Below, one piece after another: positions 1-6,832 of a stretch of 33,225 nt of DNA. This DNA comes from Actinomycetes bacterium (GTDB taxonomy: Bacteria; Actinomycetota; Acidimicrobiia; Acidimicrobiales; RAAP-2): the NCBI GenBank assembly GCA_021822565.1, contig JAKAQM010000015.1, positions 1 to 33,225 of the forward strand, in the 5' to 3' direction. Below the pieces are notes generated by a model. The model was not told the DNA's origin and did not search any database. It saw only the letters and a program-made list of their open reading frames with translations. Every line of letters begins with the position of its first letter. Within the stretch, counting starts at the first letter, position 1. The position numbers were made by a program, and so were the translations under genes.

Positions 1-704
1 TGGCCGTCCGAGCTTCGAGGCGCTCCAGCCGCGCATGCTCGTGGACGACGCAGCGCGCGCGCCGCCTCGCTGCGTCGGTGCCGGTCAGCTACATGGTGTT
101 CGACCTGCTCCACCTCGACGGCTCCGCCACGATCGGCCTTCCCTACGTCGAGCGTCGCCGCGTGCTCAACGGGCTCGGGCTCAGCGGTGAGCACTGGACG
201 GTCCCGCCGTCGCACGAGGGCCCCGGGGCGGACGTGCTCGCCGCGGCGAAGGCGGCAGGGCTGGAGGGAGTGGTGGCCAAGCGAGCTGGCAGTCCCTACC
301 GCCCGGGACAGCGCAGCCCTGACTGGGTGAAGGTCAAGCTCGCACGTACGCAGAGCGTCGTGATCGGCGGCTTCAGCGCTCCCAAGGGCACGCGTCCTGG
401 GCTCGGGGCGCTCCTGGTCGGCATCCCCGGTCCTGATGGGCTCACCTATGCGGGAAAGGTCGGGACCGGGTTCGGCGTGCAGGCGGTCGCCGAGCTGCGA
501 TCTCGCCTGCAGCTCCTGCGTCGACCCGACCCGCCCTTTGCAACTCCCGTGCCAAGGGCCGACGCGGCGGGCACGACCTGGGTGGAGCCCCAGCTCGTCG
601 CAGAGGTGCGATTCAGCGAGTGGACGCGCGCAGGACGGCTGCGACAACCCGTATGGCTCGGCCTTCGGGACATGCGGCCGACGGACGTGGTCCGCGAGCC
701 CTGA
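1..704 (+). CDS. ligD: ATP-dependent DNA ligase, LigD-type ligase domain (5' end outside window, apparent frameshift)
   Basis: This is the C-terminal part of an ATP-dependent DNA ligase of the bacterial end-joining (Ku/LigD) class, which seals double-strand breaks using a ligase-adenylate intermediate. Visible hallmarks are YMVFDLLHLDG, ligase motif IV (EGVVAKR) and motif V (WVKVKL), followed by an OB-fold and the usual end LGLRDMRPTDVVRE. Motif I with the catalytic Lys lies upstream of the window. The family-like segment GRPSFEALQPRMLVDDAARA is read in frame 2 (from base 2), whereas RRLAASVPVSYMVFDLLHLDG is read in frame 3. The reading therefore shifts by one base near 56-62, inside an alternating GC run. 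The ORF track starts only at the internal GTG at 78. The polymerase gene follows 19 bases after the stop. Family assignment is firm. Whether the frameshift is real or a sequencing error cannot be told here. Confidence 0.85.
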   Translation, partial: AVRASRRSSRACSWTTQRARRLAASVPVSYMVFDLLHLDGSATIGLPYVERRRVLNGLGLSGEHWTVPPSHEGPGADVLAAAKAAGLEGVVAKRAGSPYRPGQRSPDWVKVKLARTQSVVIGGFSAPKGTRPGLGALLVGIPGPDGLTYAGKVGTGFGVQAVAELRSRLQLLRRPDPPFATPVPRADAAGTTWVEPQLVAEVRFSEWTRAGRLRQPVWLGLRDMRPTDVVREP

Positions 705-723
705 TCCGGGTGGGACCTCGGCC

Positions 724-1632
724 GTGACGAGCCCTGCCAGCCAGACGGTGACGCAGGTGGAGGGGCGCCGCCTCGCCCTCACCAACCTCGACAAGGTCCT
801 CTACCCGGACGCCAAGTTCACGAAGGCGGACGTCATCAGCTACTACGTGAAGATCGCGCCGCTGCTCCTTCCCCACCTCGCAGGACGCCCCGTCACCTTC
901 GTGCGGTCTCCCAACGGCGTCGACCGCGGCGTCTTCTTCGAGAAGCGCATCCCGCGCACAGCGCCGAGCTGGGTGCAGGTCATCGACGTGCCGCGGTCGA
1001 GCCGAAGCGGAGATGCCGAGACGATCCACGCCCCGGCGATCGCCGACCTCGCGTCGCTCGTCTGGGCGGCCAACCTCGCGGTGCTGGAGCTGCACGTGCC
1101 CCTGTGGCGCAGCCAGCAGCCAGCCGAGTACGGGCAGTTCGACCAGATGGTGTTCGACCTCGACCCGGGCGCTCCCGCCGGCATCGTCGAGTGCTGTGAG
1201 GTGGTCCAGCTCCTCGTCGGCGTCCTGACTGGGCGCGGCCACTCGATCATGCGTCCCAAGACCAGTGGGAAGAAAGGCATGCACCTCTACGTGCCGCTTT
1301 CGCCGCCGTGGCCGTGGCAGTCGGTACGCAAGGAGGCAATGGCCATCGCCCATGAGGTCGAGAGCGATCATCCGGATCTGGTCGTCACCACGATGCGCAA
1401 GGATCTGCGCGCCGGAAAGGTGCTCATCGACTGGAGCCAGAACGCACCGGCCAAGACGACGGTCGCGGCCTACTCGCTGCGCGCGCTCGAGGTGCCGTCG
1501 GTGTCCACGCCGGTCACCATGGACGAGGTGCGGGTGTGCGCTACGGAGCGCAACCCCCTCTCGCTCCGCTGCGGTCCCACAGAGGTGCTCGAGCGCGTCG
1601 CGCGGCTCGGGGACCTCTTCGCCGTCGGCTGA
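724..1632 (+). CDS. ligD: LigD-type NHEJ DNA polymerase (archaeo-eukaryotic primase fold)
   Basis: This 302-aa protein is a stand-alone LigD polymerase domain, which fills gaps and adds nucleotides at broken ends during non-homologous end joining. Family landmarks in order are the start TNLDKVLYP, VRSPNGVDRGVFFEKRIP, the metal-binding pair in MVFDLDPG, the KTSGKKGMHLYVPL segment with the catalytic His, and VLIDWSQN carrying the third acidic residue. GTG 724 is chosen because the longer open frame back to 436 overlaps the ligase and is not family-like; a later start is possible because no strong ribosome site is seen. The order ligase then polymerase is that of Bacillus LigD and the reverse of mycobacterial LigD, but here the two are separate reading frames. 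They are probably co-transcribed, with the partner Ku outside the window. Confidence 0.88.
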   Translation: MTSPASQTVTQVEGRRLALTNLDKVLYPDAKFTKADVISYYVKIAPLLLPHLAGRPVTFVRSPNGVDRGVFFEKRIPRTAPSWVQVIDVPRSSRSGDAETIHAPAIADLASLVWAANLAVLELHVPLWRSQQPAEYGQFDQMVFDLDPGAPAGIVECCEVVQLLVGVLTGRGHSIMRPKTSGKKGMHLYVPLSPPWPWQSVRKEAMAIAHEVESDHPDLVVTTMRKDLRAGKVLIDWSQNAPAKTTVAAYSLRALEVPSVSTPVTMDEVRVCATERNPLSLRCGPTEVLERVARLGDLFAVG

Positions 1633-1661
1633 GGATCACGCAGGGGGACCGGGCGTCGACC

Positions 1662-1680
1662 GAGCCTGCGTTCGAGGCTC
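1662..1680. terminator. Possible bidirectional terminator hairpin
   Basis: GAGCCT and AGGCTC form a perfect 6-bp inverted repeat with a 7-base loop in the 64-base gap between two convergent genes (polymerase on plus, CBS protein on minus). There is no U-tract, so a terminator role is inferred from position only. Confidence 0.3.
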
Positions 1681-1696
1681 TGCACGTCGCGCGGCG

Positions 1697-2248
1697 TCAG
1701 CTCCCGAGCGTGTCCTTCACCCGCTGGAGCCGCTCTCGTCGTCGACGCAGCATGTCCCGAAACTCTGCATTGTCGGTACCCGCGATCTCGTGGCTCAGGT
1801 CTCTGAGCGCGTCGTCGAGCAGGGTCCGCAGCTCCGCGAGGTCACCGTCGTGCAGGTTGAGGCGCATGCCGGAGCGAACCAGGTCCCTCATCGACACGAT
1901 CCCGACGAGCTCACCTTCTTCGAGGACTGGAAGATGCCGGATGCCGGCGACGAGCATGACGTCCAGCGCCGTGCTGACCTGGTCACCACCGGTCGCGTAC
2001 CGAGGCTCGCGGCTCATCACGTCTGCGACCCAGACCTCGTCGGGGTCCGCGCCGTCGGCGAGCGCGCGCGTCACGTCGCGTTCGGAGACGATCCCCGCGA
2101 TCGCCTCTTCGTCCTCGACGGCGAGCGTGCCGATGTCGGCGTCCCGCAGGGTCCGGGCCGCCTCGCGCAGCGTCGTCTTCTCGTCCACGGCGACGACCGG
2201 GCTGTGCATGATCCCGCCGACGGAGTTGGTTGTCACGGTCAGCTCCAT
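1697..2248 (-). CDS. CBS-domain pair protein (Hrp1-like)
   Basis: About 183 aa with two consecutive CBS motifs. The first covers roughly residues 14-70 (IMHSPVVAVDEKTTLREAA to GIVSERDVTRAL). The second covers roughly 76-135 (VADVMSREPRYATGGDQVS to LVGIVSMRDLV). An Arg-rich helical tail of about 45 residues follows. CBS pairs form a Bateman module that binds adenosyl ligands and usually acts as an energy or redox sensor. The closest well-known stand-alone type is hypoxic response protein 1 (Rv2626c) of M. tuberculosis; this comparison is by architecture, not alignment. The start could be ATG 2248, used here, or GTG 2257; neither has a clear ribosome site. A palindrome-like GATGACCTTGGGCCCTTC lies upstream on the minus strand but is a weak match to any known operator. 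Confidence 0.85.
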   Translation of the reverse strand: MELTVTTNSVGGIMHSPVVAVDEKTTLREAARTLRDADIGTLAVEDEEAIAGIVSERDVTRALADGADPDEVWVADVMSREPRYATGGDQVSTALDVMLVAGIRHLPVLEEGELVGIVSMRDLVRSGMRLNLHDGDLAELRTLLDDALRDLSHEIAGTDNAEFRDMLRRRRERLQRVKDTLGS

Positions 2249-2302
2249 GAGGGTCACTGTTGCGGGCGACGTGACCGTCGAGAAGGGCCCAAGGTCATCT
2301 GT

Positions 2303-2354
2303 CCGAGACGGTCTCCGAGGACGGTCCGAGGACGGCCCGAGACGGCCCGAGAGA
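2303..2354. repeat. Degenerate tandem repeat, unit about 11 bp (CCGAG(G)ACGGY)
   Basis: Four to five consecutive variants of CCGAGACGGT/CCGAGGACGGC occur between the divergent CBS gene and the small gene at 2450. The 201-base spacer holds nothing else I can recognise with confidence. Confidence 0.7.
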
Positions 2355-2449
2355 GAACGGTGCTCGAGCGGCGTGGGAAGCGGAGACGAGGGTACAAGAG
2401 AGGACTCTCGGCCCTACCGGCGCCGGCATCCCAGTCGGATCCTGGGGGG

Positions 2450-2704
2450 GTGCAAGTGCTCGAAGTCGCTGGAGCAAGAGATGTGGCGCGGCTCCTCAGG
2501 GCCCTCGCCGACGAGGTCGAGGGAGGAGAGGTCGACGTGGACGGGCGGCGGGTCGAGCTGGCTCCCTCGCTGCTCGCGACCATCGAGGTGCCCGACGAGC
2601 TCGGAGAAGAGGCGACCGTCGTCGACGTCAGGCTGGTGCGCCCGCCTCGCCGCCCGCTCGATCTGAGGGCGCTCCGGCTCGCCCTGTCGCACCCGGGCGA
2701 CTGA
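2450..2704 (+). CDS. Small amphi-Trp-like domain protein
   Basis: An 84-aa protein with GTG start and a G-rich run (CCTGGGGGGG) immediately upstream; GTG 2456 would give better ribosome-site spacing. The pattern LLRALADEVEGGEVDVDGRRVEL followed by a beta-rich acidic segment (TIEVPDELGEEATVVDVRLV) resembles the amphi-Trp domain family, small proteins of unknown function common in actinobacteria and haloarchaea. The conserved Trp after which the family is named is absent, so the match is partial. Third codon positions are GC-rich, as in real genes here. It points away from the CBS gene and converges with the XRE-PNPOx gene. It could instead be a spurious extension of an open frame. Confidence 0.5.
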   Translation: MQVLEVAGARDVARLLRALADEVEGGEVDVDGRRVELAPSLLATIEVPDELGEEATVVDVRLVRPPRRPLDLRALRLALSHPGD

Positions 2705-2754
2705 GACCGTCACCCGGGCGACCGAGACCTCCCCAGCCGGGCTAACAGGAGGCG

Positions 2755-3420
2755 CTACTGGGGCGCTCGGAGCTGCCTGCCGGTGATCGTGTCCGGCTCG
2801 AGGCGGAAGAACGCCTCCCGGGTACCGCCGGCCCATGCCACGAGGTCCAGCGCGCGTATGGCCTCCACTTCGCTGGGCTCCTCCACCCGGTGCGCCAGTC
2901 CACTCACGAGCACGCTCCAACCGGTCGAGAACGTGTCGTCGATCTGGTCCACCTCGAAGGAGATGCGCCGACCGCTGCTGCCCTGTGCGATCGACGTGGT
3001 GCTCTCGGTGCGAAAGACGATGCTGTTCCCGAGCATGCGGAAGTTCACCGGGAGCGCGACGGGACCTCGTGCGTCTGCGAAGACGACTCGGCCGATACCC
3101 CCCGGTGCGATCAGTGCTCTCGCGGTCGGTTCGTCGAGGTCGACGAGTGTCGCCCGTCGCACCCCGTGCTCATGGCCCGGCGGGAGCATCCGGTCCCCTC
3201 CCAGCAGAGCGACGGCGGACGTCTCGAGCGCGACCGACAGGTGCAACAGGGTGCCACGGCTCGGATCCGGGCTCTCCGCAGTCTCGAGGTAATCGAGGTA
3301 CCCGGCGTCGATGCCGGCCTTCGCGGCGGTGTCCTCCACGGTGAGCCCGAGCTGCTCACGCCGCCGGCGGATCCGCTGCCCGAGGTCCGATGCAGGTGGG
3401 CGGTCGCTCATCTCCGTCAT
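2755..3420 (-). CDS. XRE helix-turn-helix / pyridoxamine-5'-phosphate-oxidase-like fusion protein
   Basis: A 221-aa two-domain protein. Residues about 12-65 (LGQRIRRRREQLGLTVED through YLDYLE) form an XRE-type helix-turn-helix. Residues about 85-215 form a PNPOx-like split barrel (GRVVFADARGPVALPVNFRM, ISFEVDQID, GWSVLVSGLAHRV), a fold that binds FMN, F420 or haem in relatives. Fusions of these two domains recur in actinobacteria and may be ligand-responsive regulators, but no substrate is known to me. ATG 3420 is chosen over the track's 3525 because the upstream part is not domain-like. A perfect 8-bp inverted repeat sits 8 bases upstream of this start in the divergent promoter region of the HAD/GH65 genes, which would suit autoregulation and control of those genes. 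Confidence 0.82.
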   Translation of the reverse strand: MTEMSDRPPASDLGQRIRRRREQLGLTVEDTAAKAGIDAGYLDYLETAESPDPSRGTLLHLSVALETSAVALLGGDRMLPPGHEHGVRRATLVDLDEPTARALIAPGGIGRVVFADARGPVALPVNFRMLGNSIVFRTESTTSIAQGSSGRRISFEVDQIDDTFSTGWSVLVSGLAHRVEEPSEVEAIRALDLVAWAGGTREAFFRLEPDTITGRQLRAPQ

Positions 3421-3428
3421 CTGTGCAT

Positions 3429-3457
3429 CTTTGCCCGGGATCCTCGGCAGGGCAAAG
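3429..3457. promoter_or_regulatory. Operator-like inverted repeat CTTTGCCC-N13-GGGCAAAG
   Basis: This is a perfect 8-bp dyad whose half-sites are 21 bp apart centre to centre, about two helical turns. It lies between the divergent XRE-PNPOx and HAD genes, next to the start of the HTH gene. Half-sites on one DNA face are what an XRE dimer would bind. Regulator identity is inferred from proximity. Confidence 0.5.
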
Positions 3458-3492
3458 AGCGGTGGGTTCGGGCATGGCCTCGAGGCAGCTCG

Positions 3493-3498
3493 TAGTGT
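3493..3498 (+). promoter_or_regulatory. Candidate -10 element TAGTGT for the HAD gene
   Basis: TAGTGT fits the actinobacterial TANNNT -10 pattern and ends 7 bases before GTG 3506, which would place transcription start at or next to the start codon (leaderless mRNA). No clear -35 is seen. Confidence 0.4.
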
Positions 3499-3505
3499 CG
3501 GGGAC

Positions 3506-4249
3506 GTGGACCTCCGGCTCCCCAAGACGATCTCGGCGTGCCTCTTCGATCTCGACGGCGTGCTGACCGAGACCGCCGTGCTGCATGCCGCCGCCTGGAG
3601 GCAGGCATTCGACGAGCTGCTCGCTCGGCGCGCGGGTCCCGACGGGCAGTTCGTGCCGTTCGATGCCGTTGCCGACTACGACAATTTCGTAGACGGCAAG
3701 CCGCGTCTCGACGGCACCCGCGCGTTCCTGGAGTCACGCGGGATCCACCTTCCCGAGGGCAGCCCGGACGATCCCCCTGGGGCCGAGTCGGTGTACGGCG
3801 TCGCCAACCGCAAGAACGACCTCGTGCTGGCCCTCATGAAGCAACGCGGGGTGTCCGTGTACCCGGGCTCGCTCGAATTCCTCACCGAGGTGCGGCGCCG
3901 CTCGTTCAAGACCGCGGTGGTCTCCTCGAGCGCGAATGCCGTCACCGTGCTGCAGGCTGCCGGGCTCGAGGGGCTCTTCGACGCGCTGGTGGACGGGATC
4001 GTCGCCAAGGAGGAGCATCTCGCCGGCAAGCCGGCGCCCGACACCTACCTCGAGGCCGCACGACGGCTTCACGTCGAGCGCACCCGGGCCGCCGTCTTCG
4101 AAGACGCGGTCGCCGGTGTCGAAGCGGGCAGGGCGGGGGGGTTCGGCCTCGTGGTGGGGGTGGACCGGGTCGGGCAGGCCGAGGCTCTCGTGGCCCGCGG
4201 CGCCGATGTCGTGGTGTCCGACCTCGCCCAGCTGATCGTGCCTGGTTGA
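3506..4249 (+). CDS. pgmB: HAD-family beta-phosphoglucomutase-like enzyme
   Basis: A 247-aa HAD-superfamily protein. Motif I is FDLDGVLTETA (Asp15 nucleophile, Asp17 acid/base), motif II is VVSSSANA, the motif III Lys is in AGKPAPDTY and motif IV is VFEDAVAGVEAG. The cap carries YDNFVDGKPRLDGTRAFLESRGI, a pattern of actinobacterial beta-phosphoglucomutases encoded beside GH65 genes (compare Rv3400). The expected reaction is beta-glucose-1-phosphate to glucose-6-phosphate in the cytoplasm. GTG 3506 is preceded by GGGGAC and by a TAGTGT box 7 bases upstream, so either leadered or leaderless initiation is possible; the track's start at 3311 runs through the divergent promoter. The GH65 gene begins 10 bases after the stop, so the two are surely co-transcribed. 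Confidence 0.88.
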   Translation: MDLRLPKTISACLFDLDGVLTETAVLHAAAWRQAFDELLARRAGPDGQFVPFDAVADYDNFVDGKPRLDGTRAFLESRGIHLPEGSPDDPPGAESVYGVANRKNDLVLALMKQRGVSVYPGSLEFLTEVRRRSFKTAVVSSSANAVTVLQAAGLEGLFDALVDGIVAKEEHLAGKPAPDTYLEAARRLHVERTRAAVFEDAVAGVEAGRAGGFGLVVGVDRVGQAEALVARGADVVVSDLAQLIVPG

Positions 4250-4259
4250 TCGAGGCACG

Positions 4260-6617
4260 GTGTTCCGCCACCCGTCGTTCTCCGTCGAACCCTGGGCCGT
4301 CACCGAGTCGAACCTCGACCTCGAGGTCCTCGCCCAGTCCGAGTCGATCCTCGCGCTCTCCAACGGCCACATCGGGATGCGCGGCAACCTCGACGAGGGA
4401 GAGCCCCATGGGCTGCCGGGCACGTACCTGAACTCGGTGTACGAGCTGCGTCCCTTGCCGTACCCCGAACCCGGCTTCGGCTACCCCGAGGCGGACCAGA
4501 CCGTGGTGAACGTCACCAATGGCAAGGTGATCCGCCTGCTGGTGGACGACGAGCCCTTCGACGTTCGCTATGGCGAGCTGGTGTCGCACGTGCGCACCCT
4601 CGACCTGCAGGCGGGCGTGCTGCGTCGCGAGGTCCAATGGCGGAGCCCGGCGGGGGCGTTGGTGCGGGTGTCGTCCACGAGGCTCGTCTCGTTCGCGGAG
4701 CGGGCCGTCGCAGCGATCAGCTACAGCGTCGAGCCGCTGGAGCGCTCGGTGCAGGTGGTCCTCCAGTCGGAGCTGGTGGCCAACGAACCGCTGCCGCCGC
4801 GGACTGCGGACGACCCCAGGGTCTCGGCAAGCCTCGACCAGACGCTCGAGGGCGAGGAGTCCCTGTCCTGGCCGGCCGGAGGCCTGCTGGTGCACCGGGT
4901 GCGCCGCAGCGGCATCCTGCTTGCTGCGGCGATGGAGCACGACATCGAGGCCCCGGAGGGAAGCGCGACGTCCTCGGAGGCGTCCGCGGACGTGGCTCGC
5001 GTCACGGTGGTGGCCACGCTGGAGCCCTCGCAGCGCGTGGGGGTGACCAAGTTCCTGGCGTACGGATGGTCCACGCAGCGGTCGCGCCCAGCGCTGCACG
5101 ATCAGGTCAGGGGGGCGGTCCAAAGCGCTCGGCAGATCGGCTGGGAAGGGCTCGCGGCCTCCCAGCGCGCCTTCCTCGAGGACTACTGGTCCGGTGTCGA
5201 CGTCGAGCTCGACGGCGATCCGGAGATCCAGCAGGCGGTGCGCTTCTCGCTCTTCCACGTGCTCCAGGCGGGAGCGAGGGCGGAGGGGCGTCCGATCCCG
5301 GCCAAGGGCCTCACCGGTCCTGGTTACGACGGCCACGCCTTCTGGGACACCGAGATCTACGTGCTCGGGCTTCTCGGGCTCTCGCGCCCCGAGGCGGTCG
5401 CGGACGCGCTGCGGTGGCGCCACTCGACCTTGCCACGTGCGCGGGCCAGGGCACGCCAGCTCGGTTTCGAAGGCGCCGCCTTCCCATGGCGCACGATCGA
5501 CGGACAGGAGTGCTCCGGCTACTGGCCGGCGAGCACCGCCGCCTTCCATGTCGCCGCCGACGTCGCCTACGCGGTCGTCCGCTACGTCCGGACGACCGGC
5601 GACGTCGCCTTCGAAGCGGAGGTCGGGCTCGAGCTCTTGGTCGAGACGGCAAGGCTCTGGCGGTCTCTCGGCCACCATCACACCGACGGATCGTTCCGCA
5701 TCGACGGGGTGACCGGCCCCGACGAGTACAGCGCGCTCGCGGACAACAACGTCTACACGAACCTCATGGCCCAATTGAACCTGCATGCTGCGGCTGACGT
5801 CTGTGTGCGCCACCGCTCGCAGGCAGCCGCGCTCGGCGTCGGCGATGAAGAGATCTCGTGGTGGCGCGACGCGGCCCGGGACATGTTCATCCCCTACGAC
5901 GAGCGTCTCGGGGTCCACCCGCAGGCCCAGGGTTTCACCGACCACGAGGTCTGGGACTTCGCAAGGACTCGAGTCGACCAGTACCCGCTCATGCTCCACT
6001 TCCACTACTTCGACCTGTATCGCAAGCAGGTGGTGAAGCAGTCCGATCTCGTGCTCGCGATGCACCTGCGGCCCGAGGCCTTCAGCGCGGAGGACAAGGA
6101 GCGCAACTTCACCTACTACGAGCCCATCACGGTGAGGGACTCCTCGCTCTCTGCGTGCACCCAGGCGGTGATCGGGGCGGAGACGGGGCACCTCGGGCTC
6201 GCGTACGACTACGTCGCAGAGTCGTCGCTCATCGACCTCGACGATCTCGAGCACAACACCCGCGACGGATTGCACATGGCGGCCCTCGCTGGCGCCTGGA
6301 CGGCGCTCGTCGAAGGCCTCGGAGGTGTGCGAATCGAGAACACCCGGCTCGTCGTACGCCCGCGCATTCCCGAGGGCCTGCAAGGGCTGCGGTTCCGCAT
6401 GCGGTACCAGGGAAGGCGGCTCCAGGTCGACGTGCGCCCCTCGGAGGCTCGCTACCAGCTGCTCTCGGGCGACGACCTGTCGCTGTGGCACCACGACGAG
6501 GAGCTTCTCTTGCGTGCCGAGCACGAGGAGGTGCGGCCGATCTCTGCGCTGCCCGCTCGTCCGGCCCCCGCGCAGCCGCCGGGACGAGAGCCGGGTCGAG
6601 GTCGAGCAACGCCGTGA
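4260..6617 (+). CDS. Glycoside hydrolase family 65 alpha-disaccharide phosphorylase
   Basis: A 785-aa GH65 protein of usual family length, with an N-terminal beta-sandwich (about 1-265), linker, (alpha/alpha)6 barrel (about 330-680) and C-terminal cap. Diagnostic segments are LALSNGHIGMRGNLDEG near the N-terminus, KGLTGPGYDGHAFWDTEIY in the active site and GVTGPDEYSALADNNVYTN, where Glu489 is the predicted general acid. Family members phosphorolyse trehalose, maltose, kojibiose or nigerose to beta-glucose-1-phosphate plus glucose; a few hydrolyse instead. The adjacent beta-phosphoglucomutase supports phosphorolysis. The particular sugar cannot be read from the sequence. GTG 4260 has GAGG four bases upstream. 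The C-terminal tail is Pro/Arg-rich and probably disordered. Confidence 0.9.
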   Translation: MFRHPSFSVEPWAVTESNLDLEVLAQSESILALSNGHIGMRGNLDEGEPHGLPGTYLNSVYELRPLPYPEPGFGYPEADQTVVNVTNGKVIRLLVDDEPFDVRYGELVSHVRTLDLQAGVLRREVQWRSPAGALVRVSSTRLVSFAERAVAAISYSVEPLERSVQVVLQSELVANEPLPPRTADDPRVSASLDQTLEGEESLSWPAGGLLVHRVRRSGILLAAAMEHDIEAPEGSATSSEASADVARVTVVATLEPSQRVGVTKFLAYGWSTQRSRPALHDQVRGAVQSARQIGWEGLAASQRAFLEDYWSGVDVELDGDPEIQQAVRFSLFHVLQAGARAEGRPIPAKGLTGPGYDGHAFWDTEIYVLGLLGLSRPEAVADALRWRHSTLPRARARARQLGFEGAAFPWRTIDGQECSGYWPASTAAFHVAADVAYAVVRYVRTTGDVAFEAEVGLELLVETARLWRSLGHHHTDGSFRIDGVTGPDEYSALADNNVYTNLMAQLNLHAAADVCVRHRSQAAALGVGDEEISWWRDAARDMFIPYDERLGVHPQAQGFTDHEVWDFARTRVDQYPLMLHFHYFDLYRKQVVKQSDLVLAMHLRPEAFSAEDKERNFTYYEPITVRDSSLSACTQAVIGAETGHLGLAYDYVAESSLIDLDDLEHNTRDGLHMAALAGAWTALVEGLGGVRIENTRLVVRPRIPEGLQGLRFRMRYQGRRLQVDVRPSEARYQLLSGDDLSLWHHDEELLLRAEHEEVRPISALPARPAPAQPPGREPGRGRATP

Positions 6618-6702
6618 CGCGCCCGTCACGTGCGCTGCAGGGTGGGCGCAGCGGTCGGCAGTCGTCGTTGCAGTGGCTTGCCACGGAATTGCAATAAAGA
6701 CT

Positions 6703-6718
6703 AGGGACGTTGGTCCCT
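6703..6718. promoter_or_regulatory. DosR/DevR-box-like palindrome AGGGAC-GTTG-GTCCCT
   Basis: This is a perfect 6+6 dyad with a 4-base spacer. The core GGGAC-N4-GTCCC has the half-sites and spacing of the mycobacterial DosR consensus (TTSGGGACTWWAGTCCCSAA). Its centre is 42.5 bases before the start predicted from TACCTT at 6741-6746, a position typical for activation. No DosR-family regulator gene is in the window. Confidence 0.55.
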
Positions 6719-6740
6719 GGCCCTGCGGGCCGGAGATCCC

Positions 6741-6746
6741 TACCTT
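6741..6746 (+). promoter_or_regulatory. Candidate -10 element TACCTT for the STAS-like gene
   Basis: TACCTT matches TANNNT and lies at the right distance from the 6703-6718 palindrome for a promoter whose -35 region is covered by the operator. Transcription would start near 6753, giving an untranslated leader of about 80 bases before ATG 6833. Confidence 0.35.
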
Positions 6747-6784
6747 CTATGGAGACCGTTGCAAAACGACGGTCGGTCGAAGAA

Positions 6785-6823
6785 GGCGGGCGTGGCCCCC
6801 GAGCCCCCCTAGCCACGCCCGCC
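6785..6823 (+). other. Long GC-rich hairpin before the STAS-like gene
   Basis: GGCGGGCGTGGC (6785-6796) and GCCACGCCCGCC (6812-6823) are perfectly complementary: a 12-bp stem with a 15-base loop, ending 9 bases before ATG 6833. It lacks a U-tract. It could attenuate transcription, hide the translation start, or terminate read-through from GH65. Confidence 0.55.
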
Positions 6824-6832
6824 GGCTCAACG

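Noticed and set aside
2284-2297. Second DosR-like box (ATGAC-CTTG-GGCCC on the minus strand) before the CBS gene
   Set aside because: Only 7 of 10 half-site positions match; such matches are expected by chance in GC-rich DNA.
3942-6629. 895-aa minus-strand ORF opposite GH65
   Set aside because: Codon-shadow of the GH65 gene; Arg/Pro/His/Asp-rich with no domain pattern.
6619-6649. GCGCCC/GGGCGC inverted repeat after GH65 as a terminator
   Set aside because: Only 6 bp with a 19-base loop; too weak in this base composition.
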